From the NCBI RefSeq assembly GCF_000166355.1, contig NC_014652.1:526001-590000 (forward strand): 64,000 nucleotides of DNA, in the 5' to 3' direction. This DNA comes from Caldicellulosiruptor hydrothermalis 108 (GTDB lineage Bacteria > Bacillota > Thermoanaerobacteria > Caldicellulosiruptorales > Caldicellulosiruptoraceae). Below, one piece after another: positions 1-7,316 of this stretch; position 1 is the stretch's first letter, and the number at the start of each line of letters is the position of its first letter. Both the position numbers and the translations under genes were made by a program. The notes beneath the pieces are model-generated. The model saw only the letters and a list, made by a program, of their open reading frames with translations, ran no database searches and was not told the DNA's origin.

Positions 1-2
1 AT

Positions 3-401
3 GAAGCTAAGATATTTGGACCTGAAGTAATATTAGCGGATGCAGGTTATGATTGTGCGAAGTGGTTTGAGGTGGCAGATAGACTTGAGATAAAGTTTGT
101 AGCGGCGGTAAATAAGAGAAATAGTAAGGATTTTAGTAATGTAAAAAATATTTTGAGGGTAAAAAATATGGAATTTTTAAGAAGTGAGGAAGGACAAAGG
201 TTATATAAGCAAAGGACAAAAATTGAAAGATTATTTGGGAAGTTAAAAGGAGAATACAATTTAGAACAAATAAGGTTAAGAGGTTTTAGAACATATAAGA
301 GGCATGTGGACTGGATAATGATTACTTATTTGATAGAGGTCTATATTCAAAAAATTGAAAACTGTAAATTTTCTTTTAAATACACGTGGAATAATTTATA
401 G
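3..401 (+). CDS. IS4/IS5-type DDE transposase, C-terminal part (cut by window edge)
   Basis: The frame is open from the first bases of the window, so only the C-terminal ~130 residues are visible and the true start lies outside. It contains LADAGYD, typical of the second catalytic Asp region of DDE transposases. It also has the block RTKIERLFGKLK, where the Glu of the DDE triad normally sits, followed by a helical tail. This is the usual architecture of the IS4/IS5 superfamily, which moves DNA by cut-and-paste. The stop at 399-401 is followed closely by a toxin-gene stub, which suggests the element landed in or next to a toxin gene. The exact IS family cannot be named without the upstream half and the terminal repeats. 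Confidence 0.8.
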   Translation, partial: EAKIFGPEVILADAGYDCAKWFEVADRLEIKFVAAVNKRNSKDFSNVKNILRVKNMEFLRSEEGQRLYKQRTKIERLFGKLKGEYNLEQIRLRGFRTYKRHVDWIMITYLIEVYIQKIENCKFSFKYTWNNL

Positions 402-445
402 TTCTATATAATAACATTAATGGTATAATTATTTATTCAACAACT

Positions 446-526
446 TGGATTATATATAAGGTAGAAAAAGAACAGTTTACAGTTTACATTTATGAAATTG
501 GTCCAAGAGGGGATATATACAAATAA
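446..526 (+). pseudogene. RelE/ParE-type toxin remnant (C-terminal end only)
   Basis: Reading this frame gives about 26 residues ending in YEIGPRGDIYK and a stop at 524-526. The pattern WIIYKVEK..TVYI..IGPRGDIYK matches the last beta-strands of RelE-family ribonuclease toxins (I-Y-x-I ... V-x-I ... IGxRGDIY). No start codon or N-terminal two-thirds is present. The fragment begins about 45 bp after the transposase stop, so an IS insertion probably removed the rest. A similar remnant is at 8773-8865 and an intact toxin at 49130-49504. The remainder of 402-537 shows no other gene; a TATAAT at 528-533 could be the -10 of the riboswitch transcript, but no good -35 is seen. Confidence 0.6.
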
Positions 527-537
527 ATATAATTAGC

Positions 538-690
538 ACTCCTTTTGAAAAGCTGAATTCCCAGGGGAAAAGGCCTGGGATACGGGGGACCCAATTTTCT
601 GGGGTGAATCAGAAGCCAAAAGCTTCTGTAGGGCTAACCCTTTCGGCCCGAACCCGTCAGCTAACCTCGGAAGCTTTGAAAGGGGAGGCA
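538..690 (+). promoter_or_regulatory. c-di-AMP riboswitch aptamer (ydaO/yuaA class)
   Basis: The segment carries the hallmark blocks of the ydaO/yuaA RNA. GGGGTGAATC is near 600 and AGGGCTAACCCTTTCGGCCCGAACCCGTCAGCTAACCTCG spans 629-669; these positions are the key conserved core. The outer helix is formed by CTCCTTTT..AAGC near 540-555 and GCTTTGAAAGGGGAG near 673-688, with G-U pairs. The class binds cyclic di-AMP and usually shuts off genes for K+ uptake, wall hydrolases and osmolytes. Extra hairpins (GGCAAAAG 688-695 with CTTTTGCC 733-740) lie between aptamer and terminator. The target is the aminomutase at 828. Confidence 0.9.
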
Positions 691-750
691 AAAGGGGTTT
701 TACGCCTTTTTATAGGCGCAAAAGAAGGCGTTCTTTTGCCTTTGATTTCA

Positions 751-790
751 AAGCAGCCAAATTCCGAGGTTATGGAGTTTGGCTGCTTTT
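751..790 (+). terminator. Riboswitch-controlled intrinsic terminator with antiterminator loop
   Basis: AAGCAGCCAAA (751-761) pairs with TTTGGCTGCTT (778-788), an 11-bp stem followed by T residues. The 16-nt loop contains TTCCGAGGTTA (762-772), the exact reverse complement of TAACCTCGGAA (662-672) in the conserved 3' core of the aptamer. Pairing of loop to aptamer cannot coexist with the terminator stem. Ligand binding, which buries the core strand, should free the terminator, and absence of ligand should let transcription continue. This predicts an OFF switch. Confidence 0.88.
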
Positions 791-827
791 ATTTTCGGCA
801 AAAATTTTGAAAGGAGGTTTTATAGAT

Positions 828-2057
828 ATGGAAAAGTTAAATGTTATCAACAACAACGAAAGGTTTGAAAAGTTAAAAGAAGCTATTAAAGACTACTTAG
901 AAGTCAGAGACACAATCAAAACGGGCATAGAGGATGAAGAAAAGATTGAATATCAAAAAAGAAAGATTCTTTCCTACTTTGGTGCAAGCGAAAAAGACTG
1001 GGGAAATTATAAATGGCAGCTGAAAAATAGAATTACCTCAGCCAAAATATTAAAAGATCTTCTAAACCTTGATGAAAAAGAAGCACAGCAAATAGAACAA
1101 GTAGGAAAGATTTATCGCTTTGCAATCTCACCTTACTATTTGTCGCTAATTGACCCAAATGACCCAAACTGCCCAATAAAAAGACAATCTGTTCCAAGCA
1201 GCTTAGAGCTGGTAGAAAAGGGCGATCTTGACCCAATGGACGAAGAGCACACATCACCTACCAAGATAGTAACTCAGCGCTATCCAGATAGGCTCATAAT
1301 AAAGGTTACAAATATATGTGGGATGTTTTGCAGATTTTGCCAAAGAAGAAGGTTTATTGGCGAGACTGACACACACGCATCCTTAGACGATATTACAGAT
1401 GCAATAGAGTATGTGGCACAAAACCCGCACATTCGAGATGTTCTAATTACAGGCGGCGATGCCCTGATGCTTTCTGATGAGATTTTGGAATGGATTTTAA
1501 GGTCACTCAGGCAAATACCTCATGTTGAGATAATCAGAATTGGTACACGAGCACCTGTGACTTTGCCACAAAGAATTACAAAAGATCTTGTTGATATGCT
1601 AAAGAAATATCATCCAATTTATATAAACACCCACTTTAATCACCCACGTGAGATAACGAAAGAATCAAAAAGAGCTTGCGAGATGCTGGCAGATAGCGGC
1701 ATTCCACTTGGTAACCAGATGGTTTTGTTAAATGGGGTCAACAATGACAAGTTTGTTGTTCGAAAGCTCAATCAAGAACTTTTGAAAATTCGGGTAAAGC
1801 CATATTATATCTTTCATCCAAAAAGAGTAAAAGGAACATCGCACTTTTGGGTGACAATTGAGGAGGGCATGGAGATTATTGAGAGCCTCAGAGGTAGAAC
1901 CTCCGGCATGGCAGTGCCAACATACATCATAAATGCACCAAAGGGCAAAGGCAAAACTCCAATCATGCCAAATTATCTTCTTTACTTTGGCAAAGACAAA
2001 GTGGTCTTTAGAAACTGGGAAGGTGAGGTTTTTGAGGTTGAAAATACCTCTTTGTGA
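828..2057 (+). CDS. eam: Glutamate 2,3-aminomutase (radical SAM, PLP), KamA family
   Basis: The 409-residue protein belongs to the lysine 2,3-aminomutase family. It has the radical-SAM triad C164-x3-C168-x2-C171 (CGMFCRFC), a glycine-rich ITGGD block and a PLP-lysine region (NAPKGKGKTPIMPNY, K376). In lysine aminomutase two Asp residues hold the substrate side-chain amine: one in the CDL motif and one just before APGGGGK. Here these are Lys332 (HPKRVKG) and Asn369 (IINAP). From memory these are the substitutions described for glutamate 2,3-aminomutase, which makes beta-glutamate, an osmolyte. The zinc-binding C-terminal tail of lysine aminomutases is absent. Start: ATG at 828 follows AAAGGAGG (810-817); the upstream in-frame TTG at 807 would place the RBS inside the gene. 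Expression is under the c-di-AMP riboswitch. No acetyltransferase (AblB) is adjacent, which also argues against N-acetyl-beta-lysine synthesis. Confidence 0.85.
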   Translation: MEKLNVINNNERFEKLKEAIKDYLEVRDTIKTGIEDEEKIEYQKRKILSYFGASEKDWGNYKWQLKNRITSAKILKDLLNLDEKEAQQIEQVGKIYRFAISPYYLSLIDPNDPNCPIKRQSVPSSLELVEKGDLDPMDEEHTSPTKIVTQRYPDRLIIKVTNICGMFCRFCQRRRFIGETDTHASLDDITDAIEYVAQNPHIRDVLITGGDALMLSDEILEWILRSLRQIPHVEIIRIGTRAPVTLPQRITKDLVDMLKKYHPIYINTHFNHPREITKESKRACEMLADSGIPLGNQMVLLNGVNNDKFVVRKLNQELLKIRVKPYYIFHPKRVKGTSHFWVTIEEGMEIIESLRGRTSGMAVPTYIINAPKGKGKTPIMPNYLLYFGKDKVVFRNWEGEVFEVENTSL

Positions 2058-2114
2058 CCTTAAAATAGCTTTGAAAAAACCTAAGAAAAAATGATTTTAT
2101 TCACCTACTTTTCT

Positions 2115-2139
2115 GATGGCGCTGTGCCATCTTTTTTTT
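2115..2139 (+). terminator. Intrinsic terminator after the aminomutase gene
   Basis: GATGGC (2115-2120) and GCCATC (2126-2131) form a 6-bp stem with a 5-nt loop, followed by eight T residues. It ends the aminomutase transcript and abuts the stop of the convergent ABC ATPase gene. Confidence 0.85.
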
Positions 2140-3613
2140 ATATCCCCATTGCCGTTTTTAAAATCTTATCATAATCCATCTCCTTTTTGGAAAACTCATG
2201 GACTGCCTTGCCTCTGTGAAGTACCAGGATTCTGTCGCACATGCCAATCAGTTCTGAAAAGTCAGAGGAGATGAAAATAATAGCACAACCAATTCTTGCA
2301 AGCTCGTTGATGATATTATAAACTTCTACCTTTGATGCCAAATCCAAGCCCTTTGTTGGCTCATCCAAAATGAACACGTTTGAGCGCGAAAAGAGCCACT
2401 TTGCAATCAATACCTTTTGCTGGTTCCCACCGCTTAAGAACGCAATCTTTTGAGTAATCTCCTTTGGTTTTATCCCAAGCTTTTTAATATACAGATTTGC
2501 AATCTTTTCCTGGCGGGATGAGTCTACAAAAAAGCCGTTTGCGATATTCCAGATGTTAGATGAGATGATATTGTCTGCAATGTTGAGCGTCTTGAAAAGG
2601 CCTGTACCAATCCTGTCTTCGCTCATAAACGCAATACCATTTTTTATTGCATCGGCCGGGCTTGAAAGTTTTAAAAGATTTCCATTCATATAAATCTCGC
2701 CTGAGTCAAGTTTTTCTGCACCAAAAAGAGCCTTTGCCAGAAAACTTCGCCCAGATCCAACAAGCCCGGCAATCCCAAAAATCTCTCCCTCTCTTACATC
2801 AAATGAGATGTTCTCAATTATCCCACGTTTTGTTAAATTTTTAACGCTAAAGATGGTAGAACCTTTTTCAACCTTTAGTTTTGGATATGTTCTGTTTACA
2901 CTGCCGAAGATCAAAGAGATTGCCTTGCTTAAGTTAAAGCTTGTGACATTGTCAGATGCAACAACTTCACCGTCGCGAAGGATTGTTACCCTGTCTGCAA
3001 TAGATAGCGCTTCTTCCACCATGTTTGTCACAAATATTATTACAATTCCTTTTTCTTTTAGCTCTTTTATGATTTTAAAAAGATTTTCTATCTCATATGT
3101 TGTAAGCCCTGCTGTTGGTTCATCGAAAATCAAAACCTTTGCGTTTTGAACAAGCGCCCTGCAGATCTCAATCACCTGAAGCTGAGACTGACCCATGTTT
3201 TTGCAAAGCGCTTCAGGATTGATATATACACCCATTTTGCTTAAAATTTCTGCTGCGTGTTTTATCATTGCCTTATAACTTACAAATCCAAGCTTGTTTT
3301 TTGGCTTGTTATCAATAAAGATGTTCTCAGCAACAGAAAGGTGAGGAAAATACAAAAGCTCCTGATGTACAGTAAATATTCCAAGCGATTTTGCAAGCAT
3401 AGGATTGAGACTTGAAAATTCTTTTCCGTCAATCAAAACCTTTCCGTTTGTTGGCGCTGTGCTTCCGTTTATAATCTTTGTCAGAGTTGTTTTGCCAGAG
3501 CCATTTTTGCCAAGAATGACATTCACCTGACCTTCAAAAAATTCAAGGTTTATATCTTTTAGAGCATAAAAATCATCAAATTTTTTTGAGATGTTTTTAA
3601 GCATAATAGCCAT
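2138..3613 (-). CDS. Orphan sugar ABC transporter ATP-binding protein (RbsA-like, two ATPase domains)
   Basis: This protein of about 491 residues has two ABC ATPase halves, the layout of RbsA/MglA/XylG proteins of CUT2 sugar importers. Half one has Walker A GKNGSGKTT, a degenerate signature (MGQSQLQVIE) and Walker B LIFDEPTAGL. Half two has a modified Walker A GLVGSGRS, as usual in this family, the signature LSGGNQQK and FILDEPTKGLD. The gene follows a DeoR regulator with a 4-bp overlap if TTG 3622 is used. I prefer ATG 3613, about 10 nt after GAGAGG. No permease or binding protein is encoded on this strand. It either shares the divergent permease at 6216 or is a leftover of a lost transporter. 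Confidence 0.85.
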   Translation of the reverse strand: MAIMLKNISKKFDDFYALKDINLEFFEGQVNVILGKNGSGKTTLTKIINGSTAPTNGKVLIDGKEFSSLNPMLAKSLGIFTVHQELLYFPHLSVAENIFIDNKPKNKLGFVSYKAMIKHAAEILSKMGVYINPEALCKNMGQSQLQVIEICRALVQNAKVLIFDEPTAGLTTYEIENLFKIIKELKEKGIVIIFVTNMVEEALSIADRVTILRDGEVVASDNVTSFNLSKAISLIFGSVNRTYPKLKVEKGSTIFSVKNLTKRGIIENISFDVREGEIFGIAGLVGSGRSFLAKALFGAEKLDSGEIYMNGNLLKLSSPADAIKNGIAFMSEDRIGTGLFKTLNIADNIISSNIWNIANGFFVDSSRQEKIANLYIKKLGIKPKEITQKIAFLSGGNQQKVLIAKWLFSRSNVFILDEPTKGLDLASKVEVYNIINELARIGCAIIFISSDFSELIGMCDRILVLHRGKAVHEFSKKEMDYDKILKTAMGI

Positions 3614-3618
3614 AACTT

Positions 3619-4398
3619 TCAAACCTCTCTTTCAAGGTCAGAAAAGTCAAAACTGCAAAATATTTGGGTGCCGTTTTCAAAGAAAAATGACTTGTACTCA
3701 TCCGGCACGTTTGTGTCGCTTATAACCTTTTTGATCTCATCAACCCTTGCTATCTGGAAAAGAGAAATCTTGTCAAACTTTGATGAGTCTGCAACAATAA
3801 TTGTCTCTTTGGCAATTGACTTAAAATACTTATATGCGTTTGCAAACTCAACATTGTTCACTGTAAATCCTCGCTCGAGTGAGACACCGTCAACCTCAAT
3901 AAATGCCTTGTCCACAAATATGTCCATATTAGGATTTACAAGCATTGGCCCTGCCAAGGTGAAGGTATTTCCAACAATATAACCACCTGTCACAATTGTC
4001 TGGATTGAAAGCTTTCCACACTCTATTGCCAAAAGAAGGTCGTTTGTCAAAACTATTATGTTTTGTTTTTCCTTTATATACTTTGGAACAAGCCTCAATA
4101 TATTTCCGCCTGCAAGGATAATTGCCTGGTTACTTTCTATCATGTAAGAGCACACCTTTGCGATTGCCTCTTTTTCAGAGTCTTCTGAGATTGTAGGTGA
4201 TAGAATCTTTGCTGCCTCTTCTTTTAAGATTGCCCCGCCGTATGTTTTTATCAAAAACCCTTCACTTTCAAGCCTGTCCAAGTCACGCCTGATTGTTACC
4301 TCTGAAACGTTCAAAAGCTCTGCAAGTGTTGCAACGTCAATGTGCTTTTTCTGAAGAAGTATCTCCTTTATCTTTTTTAGCCTCTCTGCAACAAGCAT
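3619..4398 (-). CDS. DeoR-family transcriptional regulator
   Basis: The N-terminus has the DeoR winged helix-turn-helix (VATLAELLNVSEVTIRRDLDRL). It is followed by the DeoRC sensor domain, related to ribose-5-phosphate isomerase and binding phosphorylated sugars, with an effector-site-like region TNDLLLAIEC and late VADSSKFDK. The length of about 260 residues is typical. ATG 4398 has GTGGTGA at a suitable distance; the adjacent TTG at 4401 is less likely. The gene heads a two-gene unit with the orphan ABC ATPase and is divergent from the complete sugar ABC operon, its most probable target. DeoR proteins usually repress, and sugar phosphates relieve repression. Confidence 0.88.
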   Translation of the reverse strand: MLVAERLKKIKEILLQKKHIDVATLAELLNVSEVTIRRDLDRLESEGFLIKTYGGAILKEEAAKILSPTISEDSEKEAIAKVCSYMIESNQAIILAGGNILRLVPKYIKEKQNIIVLTNDLLLAIECGKLSIQTIVTGGYIVGNTFTLAGPMLVNPNMDIFVDKAFIEVDGVSLERGFTVNNVEFANAYKYFKSIAKETIIVADSSKFDKISLFQIARVDEIKKVISDTNVPDEYKSFFFENGTQIFCSFDFSDLEREV

Positions 4399-4430
4399 CA
4401 ATATTCACCACTTTTGCAAGTTCTTATGCT

Positions 4431-4459
4431 ATTATACCACCAAAAAAGTTGTATGTGAA
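4431..4459 (-). promoter_or_regulatory. Sigma-A-type promoter for the deoR-like gene
   Basis: On the minus strand TTCACA (4454-4459) and TATAAT (4431-4436) are 17 bp apart, about 35 bp upstream of the DeoR start. The spacing is ideal. Confidence 0.6.
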
Positions 4460-4637
4460 CAAGTTTGATATATTTTCTTTTCTTCAGTGTATTACATTTT
4501 ATCAGGCCTGTCAACAAGCTGAACATTTTTGATAACATTGTTCAAGAAAATAAAATTTTTTTGATTAAAAAAGAAGGATTTTTGATTTTGGTGTAGAATA
4601 TATATAAATAGAAAAGCGAAAGATGGATACAAATAAA

Positions 4638-4654
4638 TAGTTTTACCAAAACTA
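4638..4654. promoter_or_regulatory. Inverted repeat upstream of the sugar ABC operon, possible DeoR operator
   Basis: TAGTTTT (4638-4644) and AAAACTA (4648-4654) form a perfect 7-bp inverted repeat with a 3-bp spacer, 33 bp before the ATG of the divergent operon. A possible promoter lies just upstream (TTGATT at 4582, AT-rich -10 near 4603-4610). The position fits a repressor site, and the adjacent DeoR protein is the likely ligand. This is inferred from position only. Confidence 0.4.
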
Positions 4655-4687
4655 CTATAATCTTTAACAAAGCGAGGTGAGATTTGC

Positions 4688-6187
4688 ATGAAAAGCTCCA
4701 CTGATAGCGAACTTTTAAGGCTGCATGGAATTACAAAGATTTTCCCAGGGACAGTTGCACTTTCTGATGTTTCGTTTTCTGTAAACAAAGCTGAAATTCA
4801 TGCAATAGTTGGTGAAAACGGTGCTGGAAAGTCAACTTTGATGAATATCATATCAGGAAGCCTTCTTCCAGACAAAGGTGAGATATATCTTGAGGGCAAG
4901 AAGGTAAATATCAGGTCTCCAAGAGATGCTCAAAATCTTGGTATTAGCATAGTTCACCAGGAGCTTGCGCTCTGCCCGCATCTTACTGTTGCTGAGAATA
5001 TATACATAGGAAGACTTCCTGAAAAGTCTGCAAAGATAGTGGATTTTAAAAAGCTCAACCAGATGTCGCAAGAAGTTTTGTCTTTGTTTGATGAGGTGAA
5101 CATAAAACCCACTGACAAGGTTGCAAACTTGAACGTTGCGCAACAGCAGATTGTTGAGATTGCAAAGGCAATTACGTTCAACTGCAAGCTTTTGATTTTG
5201 GATGAGCCAACATCGGCTCTGTCTGAAGCTGATGCAGCAGTGCTCTTTAAAATCATAAAAGATTTAAAGGCAAAGGGAATAAGCATTCTTTATATTTCTC
5301 ACAGGCTACGTGAGATTTTTGAGCTTGCAGACAGAATCACTGTCCTTCGAGATGGCAGATACATCACAACGCTAAATACAGCTGAGACAAATCCCGACCA
5401 GGTTGTAAGCCTGATGGTGGGAAGAGAAATCAAAGAGATGTATCCGCCAAAGAGCAGTAAAATTGGCAGAGAAGTTTTCAGGGTTGAGAATATTAGCTCT
5501 GATAAGGTCCAGAATGTATCATTTGCCCTGCACGAAGGTGAAATTTTGGGTTTTGCAGGGCTTGTAGGAAGCGGAAGAACAGAGCTTGCCCAGACAATCT
5601 GCGGAATTTTGCCAAAGCATTGTGGGGAAATTTATCTTGAAGGAAAAAAGATTGAGATAAACTCGTTCGAAGATGCTATCAGGCATAAAATCGGATATGT
5701 TACAGAAGACAGAAAACAGTATGGTCTTTTTCTAAAGCTTCCTGTTGCACACAATGTCTCGGCAATACATCTAAAATACGATTACAAAAGGCTTTTGATT
5801 GACAGGCAAAAAGAACTTTCGCTTGCTCAGGAGTTTGTCAAAAAGCTAAATGTCAAGACCTCATCATATGTTCAACTTGTTATGAGTCTTTCTGGTGGGA
5901 ATCAGCAAAAGGTGATGATAGCAAAATGGCTTGCTATAAAACCGAGGATTTTGATTTTGGATGAGCCGACGCGTGGAATAGACGTTGGCGCAAAGGCAGA
6001 AATTCATAGCCTTTTAAGAGAGCTTGCAAAAAACGGAATAGGGATTATTCTTATCTCATCTGAGCTTCCCGAGATAATTGGAATGTGTGACAGGGTACTT
6101 GTCATGAGAGAAGGAAGGATAACTGGCGAGCTTTCGGGAAGTAGCATCACCGAAGAAAACATTATGCAGCTTGCTGCACACAAATAA
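4688..6187 (+). CDS. Sugar ABC transporter ATP-binding protein (RbsA/XylG-like)
   Basis: This 499-residue protein has tandem ABC ATPase domains. The first has Walker A GENGAGKST, signature LNVAQQQIVE and Walker B LLILDEPTSAL. The second has the family's modified Walker A GLVGSGRT, LSGGNQQK and ILILDEPTRGID. It powers import of a pentose or hexose through the permease encoded next, whose start is 28 bp downstream. ATG 4688 follows GAGGTGAG at a good distance. It differs clearly from the orphan ATPase at 2138-3613, so the two are not a recent duplication. Members of this family act on ribose, xylose, galactose or arabinose; the sequence alone does not decide. Confidence 0.92.
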   Translation: MKSSTDSELLRLHGITKIFPGTVALSDVSFSVNKAEIHAIVGENGAGKSTLMNIISGSLLPDKGEIYLEGKKVNIRSPRDAQNLGISIVHQELALCPHLTVAENIYIGRLPEKSAKIVDFKKLNQMSQEVLSLFDEVNIKPTDKVANLNVAQQQIVEIAKAITFNCKLLILDEPTSALSEADAAVLFKIIKDLKAKGISILYISHRLREIFELADRITVLRDGRYITTLNTAETNPDQVVSLMVGREIKEMYPPKSSKIGREVFRVENISSDKVQNVSFALHEGEILGFAGLVGSGRTELAQTICGILPKHCGEIYLEGKKIEINSFEDAIRHKIGYVTEDRKQYGLFLKLPVAHNVSAIHLKYDYKRLLIDRQKELSLAQEFVKKLNVKTSSYVQLVMSLSGGNQQKVMIAKWLAIKPRILILDEPTRGIDVGAKAEIHSLLRELAKNGIGIILISSELPEIIGMCDRVLVMREGRITGELSGSSITEENIMQLAAHK

Positions 6188-6215
6188 TCTTTGCAAAAGG
6201 AGGGGAAGGTTTGAA

Positions 6216-7202
6216 ATGTCAACGCTATCTTCAAATCAGGCAGCAAACAAAAGCTTTCTCAAAAAAGTGATGGGGTTTAGGGAAATTACTTTGATTTTCA
6301 TCATAATTGTAATAAGTGCTATTATATCGGTCCTAAGCCCAAACTTTTTGACAGCAGAAAACTTGATAACAACAGCTCTGGGTCTTGCAGCAGATGGAAT
6401 CCTCGCAATAGGCATGACTGTTGTGCTTGTCTCAGGTGGCGTTGATCTTTCTGTTGGTTCTGTTCTGGGGCTTTCGGCTGTTATTGCCGGCGGGCTTTAT
6501 CTTAGCTATGGTGTGAACATCTGGATAGGTTCTTTGATAGCTCTTGTTATCTGTGCTCTGATTGGGCTTTTCAATGGATACTTTATAGCGCGAATTGGAA
6601 TTCCACCTCTTATTGTTACGCTTGCTATGATGGGGATTGCAAGAGGTGCTGCATATGTTCTGACCCAGGGTTCGCCTCTTTCGCTTTACGGTAACTTGAA
6701 AGGCTTTGATTTTCTTGGCCAGGGCAAGGTTTTGGGGATTCCATTTTTCATCCTGTTTTTTATCATCCTCATAATCCTATTTGACTTTTTGATGAGAAAG
6801 TCAGCACCGTTCAGACTTGTGTACTACGTAGGAAGTAACGAAAACGCGGCAAAGCTTTCTGGTATAAATGTTCCAAAGGTAAAGATTTCTGTATATGTTT
6901 TAATGTCAGTCTTAGCAGGAATTGCTGGAATATTTACTCTCTCAAGGTTTTCAGTTGCTGCACCAACAGCAGGAAATGGTTCAGAGCTTAACGCAATCTC
7001 AGCATGTGTCATTGGCGGAGCGTCACTGGCAGGCGGTGAAGGAACAGTTCTTGGAGCAATTCTTGGTACAATCCTGGTTGGTATTATCAACAACGCGCTT
7101 GTACTTTTGAACGTCTCTGTCTACTGGCAGAACCTGGTCAGCGGTGTGATTCTGATTGCGGCTGTGACAATTGACTACCTGACACATCAGAAAAAATCAT
7201 AG
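6216..7202 (+). CDS. Sugar ABC transporter permease (RbsC-like)
   Basis: A hydrophobic protein of about 328 residues with 8-10 predicted membrane helices and the BPD_transp_2 signatures of CUT2 permeases: GMTVVLVSGGVDLSVGSVLG near the N-terminus and the late AISACVIGGASLAGGEGTVLG block. It forms the membrane channel for the ATPase at 4688 and the binding protein at 7317. ATG 6216 follows AGGAGGGGAAGG; upstream in-frame codons overlap the ATPase gene and lack a ribosome site. A strong hairpin separates it from the binding-protein gene. Confidence 0.93.
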   Translation: MSTLSSNQAANKSFLKKVMGFREITLIFIIIVISAIISVLSPNFLTAENLITTALGLAADGILAIGMTVVLVSGGVDLSVGSVLGLSAVIAGGLYLSYGVNIWIGSLIALVICALIGLFNGYFIARIGIPPLIVTLAMMGIARGAAYVLTQGSPLSLYGNLKGFDFLGQGKVLGIPFFILFFIILIILFDFLMRKSAPFRLVYYVGSNENAAKLSGINVPKVKISVYVLMSVLAGIAGIFTLSRFSVAAPTAGNGSELNAISACVIGGASLAGGEGTVLGAILGTILVGIINNALVLLNVSVYWQNLVSGVILIAAVTIDYLTHQKKS

Positions 7203-7236
7203 AGGATTTTAAAATTAAAAGCTTGGTTTTAGCTTC

Positions 7237-7270
7237 TGTCGCCTACCTTGAGAAAAGCTTGTAGGCGGCA
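7237..7270 (+). other. Intercistronic RNA hairpin between permease and binding-protein genes
   Basis: TGTCGCCTAC (7237-7246) pairs with GTAGGCGGCA (7261-7270), a 10-bp stem with one G-U pair. It has no T-tract, so it is not an ordinary terminator. Such hairpins can protect or process mRNA so that the downstream binding-protein message is more abundant. Comparable hairpins occur at 11710 and 26234. Confidence 0.7.
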
Positions 7271-7316
7271 GGGGTTAAAATAAATAAAAACTATATTGGA
7301 GGAGGTTCGGTAGGCT

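Noticed and set aside
604-810. Open reading frame of 68 codons
   Set aside because: It lies across the riboswitch and terminator, has no ribosome site and no protein-like composition.
828-2057. Lysine 2,3-aminomutase call for the KamA-family gene
   Set aside because: The two Asp residues that bind the lysine side chain are replaced by Lys332 and Asn369.
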